The position numbers and the translations under genes were made by a program. Below are positions 25,981-34,660 of a DNA stretch of 64,000 bases, in pieces. Each line of letters opens with the position of its first letter. Positions within the stretch are counted from its first letter, which is position 1. Source of the DNA: Bog-473 sp963745665 (GTDB taxonomy: Bacteria > Actinomycetota > Acidimicrobiia > Acidimicrobiales > RAAP-2); NCBI GenBank assembly GCA_963745665.1, contig CAVUYE010000003.1, positions 372,001-436,000 on the forward strand. The letters are read 5' to 3'. Below the pieces are notes generated by a model. The model was not told the DNA's origin. It searched no databases and saw only the letters and a program-made list of their open reading frames with translations.

Positions 25981-27144
25981 GTGCCCACTCCACGAGACCT
26001 GCTCAACGAGGCCAAGGCGTCCATCCGCGAGGTGGAGCAGGCCGACGCGCAAGCTCTGCTGGAGGGCGGCGGCGTGACCTTCCTCGACGTCCGGGAGCCC
26101 GACGAGTACGAGCAGGGTGCCCTGCCCGGTGCCGTCCACCTGCCCCGCGGTCACCTCGAGTTCCAGGTGGAGGGAAAGCTGCCCGACAAGGCGGCCCCGA
26201 TCGTCGTCTACTGCGCCGGGGGCGTGCGCTCGGCCTTCGCGGCCAAGACCATGGGAGACCTGGGCTACACCGACGTGCAGTCGATGATCGGTGGCTTCAA
26301 CAAGTGGAAGGACGACGACCGCCCCTGGGCCGCTCCCCAGACCCTGACACCGGCCCAGCGCAACCGCTACCAGCGCCATCTCCTGCTGCCCGAAGTGGGC
26401 GAGGTCGGCCAGCTGAAGCTGCTGGGATCGAAGGTGCTCCTCCTCGGAGCGGGTGGCCTCGGGTCACCGGCGGCGCTCTATCTCGCCGCGGCCGGCGTCG
26501 GGACGATCGGCATCATCGACATGGACGTCGTCGACGAGTCCAACCTGCAGCGCCAGATCCTGCACAACATGGACCGCGTGGGCGACCGCAAGGTCGACTC
26601 GGCCAAGAAGACCCTGACGGCGCTCAACCCGGACGTGAACGTCGTGACCTACGACGTGCGCCTCGGCGCCGACAACATCCTCGACATCATCGACGGGTAC
26701 GACGCCATCGTCGACGGGACCGACAACTTCCCGACGCGCTATCTCGTCAACGACGCCTCGCTGCTCAAGCGGATCCCGGTGATCCACGGTTCCATCTTCC
26801 GCTTCGAGGGACAGGTCACGGTCTTCGACCCGTACAACGGGCCCTGCTACCGCTGCCTCATCCCCGAGCCGCCACCGGCCGAGCTGGCCCCGTCGTGCTC
26901 GGAGGCCGGCGTGCTGGGCGTGCTGCCCGGCATCATCGGGTCCATTCAGGCCGTCGAGACCATCAAGGTGCTCCTGGGCCTGGGTGATCCCCTGATCGGT
27001 CGGCTGCTGGCCTACGACTCGCTCGAGGAGTCGTTCCGCACCTTCAAGGTGCGCCGGGACCCGGCCTGCCCGGCCTGCGGGCCCGACGCCGGTGAGATCG
27101 TCATCGCCGAGTACGACGATCTCTGCATGCCGCACGCGCACTGA
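25981..27144 (+). CDS. MoeB/ThiF-type adenylyltransferase with N-terminal rhodanese domain
   Basis: 387 residues. Residues about 1-110 are a rhodanese domain with the active loop YCAGGVRS (persulphide Cys). Residues about 125-387 are an E1-like MoeB/ThiF domain: NRYQRHLLLPEVGEVGQ, ATP loop GAGGLGSPAALYLAAAG, DGTDNFPTRYLVND, and zinc cysteines in CYRCLIPE and CPACGPD. It adenylates and probably sulphurylates the C-terminal Gly of a MoaD- or ThiS-like carrier for molybdopterin, thiamine or cysteine synthesis. Rhodanese comes first, the reverse of MoeZ. GTG 25981 has CGGAGG 7 bases upstream. Confidence 0.9.
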   Translation: MPTPRDLLNEAKASIREVEQADAQALLEGGGVTFLDVREPDEYEQGALPGAVHLPRGHLEFQVEGKLPDKAAPIVVYCAGGVRSAFAAKTMGDLGYTDVQSMIGGFNKWKDDDRPWAAPQTLTPAQRNRYQRHLLLPEVGEVGQLKLLGSKVLLLGAGGLGSPAALYLAAAGVGTIGIIDMDVVDESNLQRQILHNMDRVGDRKVDSAKKTLTALNPDVNVVTYDVRLGADNILDIIDGYDAIVDGTDNFPTRYLVNDASLLKRIPVIHGSIFRFEGQVTVFDPYNGPCYRCLIPEPPPAELAPSCSEAGVLGVLPGIIGSIQAVETIKVLLGLGDPLIGRLLAYDSLEESFRTFKVRRDPACPACGPDAGEIVIAEYDDLCMPHAH

Positions 27145-27224
27145 CGTTACTGACGCATACGGCACCGACGCACCGAGGGACGGCGCCGCGGTCGGCCTGA
27201 GCCCGGAACACGGGAGCCCCCTGC

Positions 27225-27240
27225 CCCGAATCGACTCGGG
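27225..27240. terminator. Small hairpin between convergent genes
   Basis: CCCGA and TCGGG pair around a 6-base loop; a second small hairpin (CCCG GAACA CGGG) lies 20 bases to the left. Position between two converging genes suits a bidirectional terminator. Confidence 0.35.
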
Positions 27241-28044
27241 CTAGAGGTCTGCGCTGAGCGCAGTCGTCTCGCACTCGGCACTCCTCGTCGAGACGACAGT
27301 GAACATCGGTGCAAGCCTCGGTGATCCGTCGGCAAGGTAGAGCTGCTCATGGAAGGTGACGGTGCTCTCGTCGAACCCCAGCACCTCGGCGAATCGGACG
27401 AAGATCTGAGGGCTGAATTTGAACCAGACGTGAGCTGCCGGGGATTCCTTCGTCGAGAACCAGCTCATGGACGGCTTATCGTCCGGCACGTCGTCGAAAT
27501 GCATTTCGACAACCACAAGATTGTCAGCAAGCCGCGCGCACTCTTCGACGACCCGCAGCGGGTCTCGGACATGCAACAGCACGGCAGCGATCACGGCATA
27601 GTCGAAGTGACCCAATGCTTCCGGGAGCGCGTAGATGTCTCCGTAGTGCACTTTCGCCTCGCTGCCGACGCGCTCGTGCGCGAACCAATAGGCATTGCGC
27701 GTGTAGTCGATGCCGTGGCGGATGTCGGTCTCGAAGCCGGCCGTGTCGAGCGACGCGTCAGGCACGATGTCCCACGGATAGTCCAGCGGCAGTTCGATCG
27801 ACACGATCTCCGCCCCTTGGGCCTCCATGTAGAAGGTCAGATACCCCGATGCGGGGCCAATCTCGAGCACGCGCTTTCCGGCGAGGTCGACGCCGCCGAG
27901 GTACGCAGGAGTATTGCCGCAGAGATCCCACTGCGCTCCCGACGTCGGGCCGTATCCCGGAATATCCATCTGGTGGTAGAAGTGGCACAAGGCGGCGTCC
28001 GCGACCGTGCGGGGAATGGCGTACAAATCTTCGTCGCTGTCCAT
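27241..28044 (-). CDS. SAM-dependent methyltransferase, lower GC than neighbours
   Basis: A 267-residue class I methyltransferase. Motif I is VLEIGPASGYLTFYME; motif II acidic residue is in IVSIELPLDYPWD; HFDYAVIAAVLLHVRDPLRVVEE carries the post-II strand and motif. Methyl acceptor is unknown; the family includes enzymes acting on small metabolites and sugars. One sample line of 60 bases has 57% G+C, clearly below the roughly 70% of flanking genes, suggesting recent transfer. It converges on the rhodanese-MoeB gene. Confidence 0.78.
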   Translation of the reverse strand: MDSDEDLYAIPRTVADAALCHFYHQMDIPGYGPTSGAQWDLCGNTPAYLGGVDLAGKRVLEIGPASGYLTFYMEAQGAEIVSIELPLDYPWDIVPDASLDTAGFETDIRHGIDYTRNAYWFAHERVGSEAKVHYGDIYALPEALGHFDYAVIAAVLLHVRDPLRVVEECARLADNLVVVEMHFDDVPDDKPSMSWFSTKESPAAHVWFKFSPQIFVRFAEVLGFDESTVTFHEQLYLADGSPRLAPMFTVVSTRSAECETTALSADL

Positions 28045-28135
28045 TCGGCGGAAAGTACCAGTTCCTCTCTGGTACGGCGCGAGGACGCCGGACGTCGGCC
28101 CGGCGCACCGGGCAGTGACACGCTAGACAAGGCGT

Positions 28136-29008
28136 ATGACACCAGCGGCGGCTGCGACCAAGACCGTTCCAGTGCACGGAGTCGACCTGGCGTGGACCGA
28201 GCGAGGGACGAGTCCGGCGGGGACGCCCACGCTCGTGCTCTGCCACGGCTTCACCGGGGCCGGCCACGACTTCGCGCTCGTGGCAGGACCCTTGGCGGCC
28301 GACCGGCGCGTCGTGACCCTCGACCAGCGGGGGCACGGCCACTCGAGCAAGGCGGGCCGGCTCGACGCCTACACCATCGAGCAGCTCTCGGCCGACCTTG
28401 CGACCTTTCTCGAGGCGGTGGGGGAGGGGCCGGTGGACCTGCTGGGCCACTCCATGGGCGGGCGGGTGGTCATGGGCCTCGTGCTGGCCCGGCCGGACCT
28501 CGTGCGCTCACTCATCCTCATGGACACGAGCGCGTGGTCCTTCCTCCCGGCCGACAAGGAGGTGCGCGCGCTCGTGCACGGGTTCATCAACGCGTTCGAC
28601 CCGGCTGGCGGCATGCCGGCATCGCTCAGCATGGGCGGCCCCGAGGACGTGCTCATCGAGGAGCACACGCCGGCCGAGTGGCGCAAGGAGAAGGACGCCC
28701 TATTCGCCGGCACGGACCCCTACGCCGTGAAGGCACTGGGCAGCGTGCTGATGGGCGACGTCCCCGACGATGCCGCTTCCTTGCGGGCCCGCCTGCCATC
28801 TATCGCCTGCCCGACCACAGTCATTGTGGGCGAGCACGACCACCCGCTCGTCGACCAGGCGCCCGAGCTGGCCGGCGAGGTGGCGCACGGCCGTCTGACC
28901 GTCGTTCCTGGGGCGTACCACTCGCCCCAACTGACGCATGCGACCGCCTGGCAGGCGGCCGTCGAAGCGCATCTGGCTTGGGCCCCGACGGCGGGGGTTC
29001 CGCAGTGA
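28136..29008 (+). CDS. Alpha/beta hydrolase
   Basis: 290 residues. LVLCHGFTGAGHDFALVAG gives the oxyanion loop; the nucleophile is in VDLLGHSMGGRVVMG; the catalytic acid is Asp in VIVGEHDHPLVD; the His is in VPGAYHSPQLTH. It resembles C-C hydrolases, haloperoxidase-like proteins and carboxylesterases; substrate cannot be assigned. ATG 28136. It overlaps the next gene, an aldo-keto reductase, by 4 bases (GTGA). Confidence 0.85.
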   Translation: MTPAAAATKTVPVHGVDLAWTERGTSPAGTPTLVLCHGFTGAGHDFALVAGPLAADRRVVTLDQRGHGHSSKAGRLDAYTIEQLSADLATFLEAVGEGPVDLLGHSMGGRVVMGLVLARPDLVRSLILMDTSAWSFLPADKEVRALVHGFINAFDPAGGMPASLSMGGPEDVLIEEHTPAEWRKEKDALFAGTDPYAVKALGSVLMGDVPDDAASLRARLPSIACPTTVIVGEHDHPLVDQAPELAGEVAHGRLTVVPGAYHSPQLTHATAWQAAVEAHLAWAPTAGVPQ

Positions 29009-30012
29009 CCGACGCCCCCACGCCATTCGCCGAAGATCGCATCGAGCTGGCGGGTACCGACGTCGCCGTCCCGCCACTCGGGGTCGGCACGTGGGCCTGG
29101 GGCGACAAGGGCACGTGGGGCATGGGCGGCTACGACCAGTCCCTGACGGAAACGACCATCCGTGAGGCCTGGGAGGCGAGCATCGCGGCGGGCGTGGTCC
29201 TCTTCGACACCGCGGAGATCTACGGCGGCGGTGAGAGCGAGCGCATCATCGGCCGACTGCTCGCGGCCGACCCGGGCGTGCGCAGCCAGGTCGTCATCGC
29301 CACCAAGTTCATGCCGAGCCCATGGAAGGTGAACGTGCGCGCTGCGCTCCTGTCGGCGGCCCGCAAGTCGCGCCAGCGGCTCGGGGTCGACGTCATCGAT
29401 CTCTACCAGATTCACGGGCCGGTCTCGCTGCGCTCCCACGACGCACTGGCCGAGGCCCTGGCCACCGCCCACGCCGAAGGCATCGTGCGCGCCGTCGGCG
29501 TGTCGAACTACTCGGGCAAGGAGACGCGGGCCATGGACGCCTCTCTCCGCGCCCGGGGCCTCCGACTGGCCAGCAACCAGATCGAGTTCTCCCTCCTGCG
29601 CGCCAGGCCGCTGCGGGTCGGGCTCATCAGCACCTGTCGTGAGCTCGGCGTCGTGCCCCTGGCCTACTCACCGATCGGCCAGGGTCGCCTGACCGGGAAG
29701 TACTCCGCCGCCAACCCGCCTCCCCGGGGCCGTTCCTTCTCGGCCCACCCCATGACCGAGGTCGACCCCATCGTGGCGCTGCTCCGTCGCATCGGCGAGG
29801 CCCACGGCGGCCGCTCGCCGAGCCAGGTCGCGCTGGCCTGGCTCATCGCGCAGGGGGCGGTGCCCATCCCGGGGGCCAAGAACGGCGACCAGGCGCGGCA
29901 GAACGCAGGGGGCATGGGCTGGCATCTGACCGGCGAGGACCTGGACCTGCTCACCCAGGCGGCGCTGGACGGCACGCGGACGGTGCAGCAGCGCATTTGG
30001 CAGCACGGCTGA
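29005..30012 (+). CDS. Aldo/keto reductase
   Basis: A 335-residue NADPH-dependent aldo/keto reductase. The tetrad is Asp and Tyr in LFDTAEIYGGG, Lys in VIATKFMPSPW and His in YQIHGPVS; the strand GIVRAVGVSNYSGKE and C-terminal PIPGAKNGDQARQN cofactor loop are typical. Starts at GTG 29005 inside the stop of the preceding hydrolase gene, so the two enzymes are translationally coupled. Confidence 0.92.
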   Translation: MTDAPTPFAEDRIELAGTDVAVPPLGVGTWAWGDKGTWGMGGYDQSLTETTIREAWEASIAAGVVLFDTAEIYGGGESERIIGRLLAADPGVRSQVVIATKFMPSPWKVNVRAALLSAARKSRQRLGVDVIDLYQIHGPVSLRSHDALAEALATAHAEGIVRAVGVSNYSGKETRAMDASLRARGLRLASNQIEFSLLRARPLRVGLISTCRELGVVPLAYSPIGQGRLTGKYSAANPPPRGRSFSAHPMTEVDPIVALLRRIGEAHGGRSPSQVALAWLIAQGAVPIPGAKNGDQARQNAGGMGWHLTGEDLDLLTQAALDGTRTVQQRIWQHG

Positions 30013-30033
30013 GACCGGCGGTACCGTCTTGAG

Positions 30034-30996
30034 GTGATCGCCGCCCTTGCCGGCACCGGGCTCCCGCCACTGGGGGGCTCGCAGCTCTTCTCGACGCAGT
30101 TCGACTTCGTCCCCGTGGCGATGATCGTCGCGGCCCTCGTCCTCTATCTGTGGGGCGTCAAGCGCAACAACGCGCTCCACCCGCGCCATCCCTGGTCGGT
30201 TGGGAAAACGGTGGCGTGGCTCGGCGCTCTGTTCACCACGGGTGTAGCCATCTTCAGCTTCGTGGGCGTCTACGACGGCGAGCTGTTCTGGGACCACATG
30301 GTCCAGCACCTGATCCTCATCATGGTGGCAGCGCCGCTGTTTGCCATCGCTTCCCCTCTGCGGCTGGCGTGGTGCTCGACGTCAGGTACGGCGCACCTGG
30401 TCGTCACCGAGGCGCTGCGCTCGCGCGTGGCCCGGTTCCTCGGGAACCCCATCGTGGCCTTCATCCTCTATGCCGTCGTGATCCCGGTGAGTCACCTGAC
30501 CAGTTGGTACAACCTCACCCTCGAGCAAGAGAGCGTGCACAACGCGGAGCACTTGGCCTTCCTGCTCGTCGGCTACCTGTTCTGGCGGCAGATCTTCGGG
30601 AACGACCCCAACGCCCATCGCCTCCACCCCGCGCTGCAGTTCTTCTACCTGTTCATGGCCATCCCGATCGACACCTTCACCGGGCTGTCGCTGGCCGGCG
30701 CCAGCCATGAACTGTTCCCCGCCTACTTCGCCACCCACCGGACCTGGGGCCCGTCCTATGTGACCGATCTCCACGTGGGGGGCGACATCATGTGGGTCGT
30801 CGGTGACACCTTGATGCTCTGGCCGATGATCCCCGTCGCCCTGCGCTGGATGCACATGGACGAGCGAAGGGCAGTACGTGTCGACCGCGAGCTCGACGAG
30901 CAGGCGCGGCGCGAGGCCACGGCCGCCGGACCCGTGCCGGATTACCCGCCGAGATCCATCAACTCCACCCGGACCCCGTCGGGATCGGTGCAGTAG
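30034..30996 (+). CDS. CtaG-like cytochrome c oxidase assembly membrane protein (caa3 type)
   Basis: 320 residues with seven or so membrane helices. VQHLILIMVAAPLFAIASPLRL, the HNAEHLAFLLVGYLFWRQIFG segment and MWVVGDTLMLWPMIPVALRWM with conserved histidines match the caa3_CtaG family, which helps assemble haem-copper oxidases, perhaps by copper handling. It differs from Cox11-type CtaG. GTG 30034. The C-terminal 55 bases overlap the convergent VOC gene, which is a longer overlap than usual here. No oxidase subunits are nearby. Confidence 0.83.
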   Translation: MIAALAGTGLPPLGGSQLFSTQFDFVPVAMIVAALVLYLWGVKRNNALHPRHPWSVGKTVAWLGALFTTGVAIFSFVGVYDGELFWDHMVQHLILIMVAAPLFAIASPLRLAWCSTSGTAHLVVTEALRSRVARFLGNPIVAFILYAVVIPVSHLTSWYNLTLEQESVHNAEHLAFLLVGYLFWRQIFGNDPNAHRLHPALQFFYLFMAIPIDTFTGLSLAGASHELFPAYFATHRTWGPSYVTDLHVGGDIMWVVGDTLMLWPMIPVALRWMHMDERRAVRVDRELDEQARREATAAGPVPDYPPRSINSTRTPSGSVQ

Positions 30997-31394
30997 AGAA
31001 ACTCGAGCGCCGTCCCACCGAGGTCGATGTTCGTGCGGCTCGATTCGACGATGGCGCCACCGAGCTCCACCATCCGGGCCGCCGTTCCCGCCACGTCGCG
31101 TACCCGGAAGGACAGGTGGGTCAAACCCAACTGGTTCACGGCCCGGCGTTGGCGCGGGCCAAACGGTGCCGGCTCGCGGAAGGCAAGGAGCTCAATGGCG
31201 GTAGGGCCGCGCCGGATGAACTGCGACGTCACGTCCACGTCGGAGAATTCCATGAGGCGGGCGAACTCGGACCCGATGGCGTGCGACTCGGCCTTCTCGA
31301 AGCCGAGCGCGTCACAGTAGAAGCGCAGCGACCGCTCGAGGTCGCTGACGCAGATGCCGAAGTGCGAGAAAACGGGTTCCGGGGCGTCGTCCAC
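30942..31394 (-). CDS. VOC family protein
   Basis: A 150-residue two-module VOC protein. FSHFGICVSDLERSLRFYCDALGF opens module one, LTHLSFRVRDVAGTAARMVELGG module two, and Glu in GVRVELMDLGG is a likely metal ligand. It faces away from the acyl-CoA mutase gene; methylmalonyl-CoA epimerase is also a VOC protein, but this sequence lacks the clear epimerase signatures, so I keep it generic. GTG 31394 is chosen at the conserved start; upstream in-frame codons add 21 unlikely residues. Confidence 0.8.
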   Translation of the reverse strand: MDDAPEPVFSHFGICVSDLERSLRFYCDALGFEKAESHAIGSEFARLMEFSDVDVTSQFIRRGPTAIELLAFREPAPFGPRQRRAVNQLGLTHLSFRVRDVAGTAARMVELGGAIVESSRTNIDLGGTALEFLYCTDPDGVRVELMDLGG

Positions 31395-31450
31395 GCCCGT
31401 AGTCTGCCCCCTGTCGCCACGGGACCCGGATCCTTCGTAGGCTTGTCGGC

Positions 31451-33059
31451 GTGACACCGGAGAAGAAGGACCCCCAGGGCAGCCCCGAACGTGTGACCGA
31501 CTCGGGCATCGTCATTCAGCCCGTCTACCGAGCGGACGACCTCGAAGGCTGGGATCCGGGTGCGCAACTGGGCGAGCCGGGGACGTACCCTTACACCAGG
31601 GGCGTCCACGCCGGCATGTACCGCTCGAAGCTGTGGACCATGCGCCAGTACGCCGGCTTCGGCTCCGCCGAGCAGACCAACCAGCGCTTCAAGTTCCTTC
31701 TGGAGGCTGGGCAGACCGGGCTGTCGTGTGCGTTCGACCTGCCCACCCAGATGGGCTTCGACTCCGACCACGCCCGGGCCGAGGGCGAGGTGGGCAAGGT
31801 GGGTGTCGCCATCGACTCGTTGGCCGACATGCGACTCCTGATGGCCGACCTCCCGATGGACAAGGTCACGACGTCGATGACGATCAACGCCACGGGTGCG
31901 ATCCTCCTGCTGCTCTACCAACTGGTGGCCGAGGAGCAGGGCGTGCCCAGCGAGAAGATCCGCGGCACCATTCAGAACGACATCCTGAAGGAGTACATCG
32001 CCCGCGGGACGTACATCTACCCGCCGCGTCCCTCCATGCGCCTCATTGTCGACACGTTCTCCTACTGCGCGACGAACCTGCCCAGCTGGAACACCATCTC
32101 CATTTCGGGTTACCACATCCGTGAAGCCGGTTCGACCGCCGTGCAGGAGATCGCCTTCACCCTCGCCAACGGGATCGCCTACGTCGAGGCGGCGATCGCG
32201 GCCGGCATGGATGTGGACGCAGTTCGCGCCCCGGCTCTCGTTCTTCTGGAACGCCCACAACAACCTCTTCGAGGAGGTGGCCAAGTACCGCGCGGCGCGG
32301 CGCATGTGGGCCCGGATCATGACCGAGCGGTTCGGCGCCCGGGACGAGCGATCGAAGATGTTGCGCTTCCACACCCAGACCGGTGGTTCGACGCTGACCG
32401 CGCAGCAGCCCGAGAACAACATCGTCCGGGTCACGGTGCAGAGTATGGCGGCGGCGCTCGGGGGCACCCAGAGCTTGCACACCAACGGCTTCGACGAGGC
32501 CCTCGGACTGCCGACCACGCGGGCGGCCAAAATCGCCCTGCGTACCCAGCAGATCGTCGGTTTCGAGTCCGGTATCGCCGATACGGTCGACCCTCTGGCC
32601 GGTTCGTACTTTGTGGAGGCGCTCACCGACGAGGTGGAGCGGGCCGCCGACGAGTACCTGGAACGAATAGAGCAACTGGGCGGCGCGGTGGCAGCCATTG
32701 AGGCCCGGTTCATGCAGGAGGAGATCGAGGCGGCCGCCTACAGCTTCGCCAAGGCCGTCGACGACGGAGAGAAGGTTGTCGTCGGGGTGAACCGGTTCAC
32801 GGACGCCGAGGAAGAAACCGCGGAGGTCTTCCCGATCGACGTCAGGCTCCAGCAGATACAGATCGATCGCACCCGATCGGTGCGGGCCGAGCGGGACCAG
32901 GCCGCGGTGGACAACGCGCTGGCGGAGGTCGCGGCCACGGCCAGGTGCGACGGCAACCTCCTCGTCCCCATGAAGGAGGCCCTCAGGCAGATGGCCACCC
33001 TCGGTGAGGTGTCCGACGTCCTGCGGGCAGAGTTCGGCGTGTACCAACCCGGAGGCTGA
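31451..33059 (+). CDS. Acyl-CoA mutase large subunit (methylmalonyl-CoA mutase family), one frame break
   Basis: About 536 residues, the stand-alone catalytic TIM barrel without a cobalamin domain. TMRQYAGFGSAEQTN, GLSCAFDLPTQMGFDSDH, TIQNDILKEYIARGTYIYPP, SISGYHIREAG, LSFFWNAHNNLFEE, FHTQTGGSTLTAQQPENNIVR and SLHTNGFDEALGLPT are all family signatures. The frame changes by one base at about 32219, between AAGMDVD and FAPRLSFF. The Arg that binds the substrate carboxylate in methylmalonyl-CoA mutase is present (IARGTY), but the Tyr position in the TRG loop is His (TRGVHAGMYR), so the substrate may differ. A separate B12-binding subunit is needed and is not in the window. Confidence 0.88.
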
Positions 33060-33063
33060 GCCC

Positions 33064-33726
33064 GTGACGAAGGAGGGGCGGACGACGTATTGGCCCCTGT
33101 TCGACCTCGTCGTCCGTACGCCACGGCTGGAGTTGCGCCTGCTGCGCGAAGAGGAGTTCGCCGACCTGGTCGAACTCGCTGATGCAGGCGTTCACGACCC
33201 CGAGGAGATGCCCTTCTTCATTCCCTGGACCGATCTCGAGCCGCGTCGGCGTGCCCGGGAGTCCGCGCAGTGGATGTGGCGCCACCGCGCCAATTGGTCG
33301 CCCGACAATTGGACGCTCACCTGTGCCGCCTTCGTCCAGGGGAAGCCCGTTGGCGTGCAGGATCTCGGGGCTGAGCACTTCCGCGCCGTCCGCTCCGTCG
33401 AGACCGGCTCGTGGCTGGGGCGGGCCCACCAGGGCCAGGGTCTGGGCCGGGAGATGCGTGAGGCTGTCCTGCACCTCGCCTTCGCCGGCCTGGGCGCGGA
33501 GGAGGCGCTCAGCGGTGCCTTCGAGGACAACGCGGCGTCATTGGCGACCTCGCGCGCCGTCGGCTACGAGGAGAACGGCGAAGCGAGAGGACACCGCCGC
33601 GACGGGTCGGGGCGCACCGTCCGCTTCCGCATTGGCCGGGAAGCTTGGGAAGGGCGCCGGCGCTCGGACATCGAGATCCTCGGTCTCGAGGGCTGCCTGG
33701 ACATGTTCGTCGGCCCCCTGGGCTGA
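33064..33726 (+). CDS. GNAT acetyltransferase, RimJ/RimL type
   Basis: A 220-residue N-acetyltransferase. RTPRLELRLLREEEFADLVELA is the family start; the acetyl-CoA loop is VETGSWLGRAHQGQGLGREMREAVLHLAF with the QGxGxG-like motif; the substrate-side DNAASLATSRAVGY matches the N-x-A-S motif. It may acetylate protein N-termini, amines or antibiotics. GTG 33064, just after the mutase stop. The last 20 residues (SDIEILGLEGCLDMFVG) look conserved in this subfamily. Confidence 0.82.
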   Translation: MTKEGRTTYWPLFDLVVRTPRLELRLLREEEFADLVELADAGVHDPEEMPFFIPWTDLEPRRRARESAQWMWRHRANWSPDNWTLTCAAFVQGKPVGVQDLGAEHFRAVRSVETGSWLGRAHQGQGLGREMREAVLHLAFAGLGAEEALSGAFEDNAASLATSRAVGYEENGEARGHRRDGSGRTVRFRIGREAWEGRRRSDIEILGLEGCLDMFVGPLG

Positions 33727-33745
33727 TCCTCCCCGGGAGTGCCGT

Positions 33746-34567
33746 TCACCCCTGCGCAGTTCTGGGCGTGTGACCCCGCCGAGCCCGACGCCGGAGCCCG
33801 GAGAATTTCCCCAGGAGCCAGTACCCGCGCCGTTGCCGCACGGCACTGCGCCGGAAAGGATCGTCGGGTTCGAGATGCTGGACGGCGCCGGCGACGACCT
33901 CATCGAACATCTGTGACGCTTCCTTCGAACGCTTGAGCGCCACCAACTCGGTGGCGATGGCCCACTTCTGGTAGAGGATCGTGCGCTGGTCTCCTCCCGT
34001 GCGTTCGAGGCCGGCGAGGGCCTCGGTGAACAGGCCCAGCGCCAGGTCGTGGTTGCCGAGATGCCGGTGCGTCTGGGCCAGGTTGATCTCGGCCCGGAAG
34101 GTCTCGGGGTCGTCGGGCCCGAGGGATCGCCGTGCCGACTCGAGCACGCGCACCCTGAGCGGGAACTCGTCGCCGTAACGGCGGAGCTTGCGCAGTGTGA
34201 TCGCCAGATTGGTGGCGGTCTGCCGTGACAGCTCGCTGTCGACGCCGTCGTCCCGGTCCGAGGAGGCCAGGACGCTGTCCCAGAGACGCCGCGCCGCCTC
34301 GTGCTCGCCGAGCCGGTCCAAGACGATGGCCAGGTTGAACCCGGTCCAGCGCACACGCGTCTCGTCCGACTCAGGCGCCCGCTGCAGCATGGAGAGCGCG
34401 GACGTCATCACCCCTTCGGCCTGGCGCAGCTCCCCCGAGTCGCGCAGGGCGCGGCCCAGTTGGAGCAGGGCGTCACACGTCGCAGGGTCTGATTCGCCGT
34501 ACAGCTCCTGGCGAGCGTCGAGCACGAGCCGAGCCTCCTCGACCTCACGGGCCACGCTGTCGTCCAT
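33746..34567 (-). CDS. Tetratricopeptide repeat protein
   Basis: A 273-residue all-helical TPR protein. Repeats can be read at CDALLQLGRALRDSGELRQAEGVM, NLAIVLDRLGEHEAARRLWDSVL, NLAITLRKLRRYGDEFPLRVRVLESA, INLAQTHRHLGNHDLALGLFTEAL and KWAIATELVALKRSKEASQMFDEV. It resembles the C-terminal part of actinobacterial regulators of the SARP/NB-ARC kind but lacks DNA-binding and ATPase domains, so it is probably a scaffold. It converges on the GNAT gene; its tail is strongly basic (RRRARRGHTPR). Confidence 0.78.
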   Translation of the reverse strand: MDDSVAREVEEARLVLDARQELYGESDPATCDALLQLGRALRDSGELRQAEGVMTSALSMLQRAPESDETRVRWTGFNLAIVLDRLGEHEAARRLWDSVLASSDRDDGVDSELSRQTATNLAITLRKLRRYGDEFPLRVRVLESARRSLGPDDPETFRAEINLAQTHRHLGNHDLALGLFTEALAGLERTGGDQRTILYQKWAIATELVALKRSKEASQMFDEVVAGAVQHLEPDDPFRRSAVRQRRGYWLLGKFSGLRRRARRGHTPRTAQG

Positions 34568-34660
34568 CGCGCACCGACGTTACCGGCCGGAATGCGGTCC
34601 CAGCCCCGCCGGCCGGGCGCACAGACGGGTCCGATCATGCGGCCACTGCAGGTCGAGCGT

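Noticed and set aside
27349..28130. Plus-strand open frame opposite the methyltransferase joined to the hydrolase and reductase region
   Set aside because: The methyltransferase, hydrolase and aldo/keto reductase frames each carry full family motifs; the long frame does not, apart from the reductase part that is already annotated.
30942..31394. Methylmalonyl-CoA epimerase assignment for the VOC gene beside the mutase
   Set aside because: Position is suggestive, but the sequence lacks clear epimerase features beyond the general VOC fold, so the specific name is not supported.
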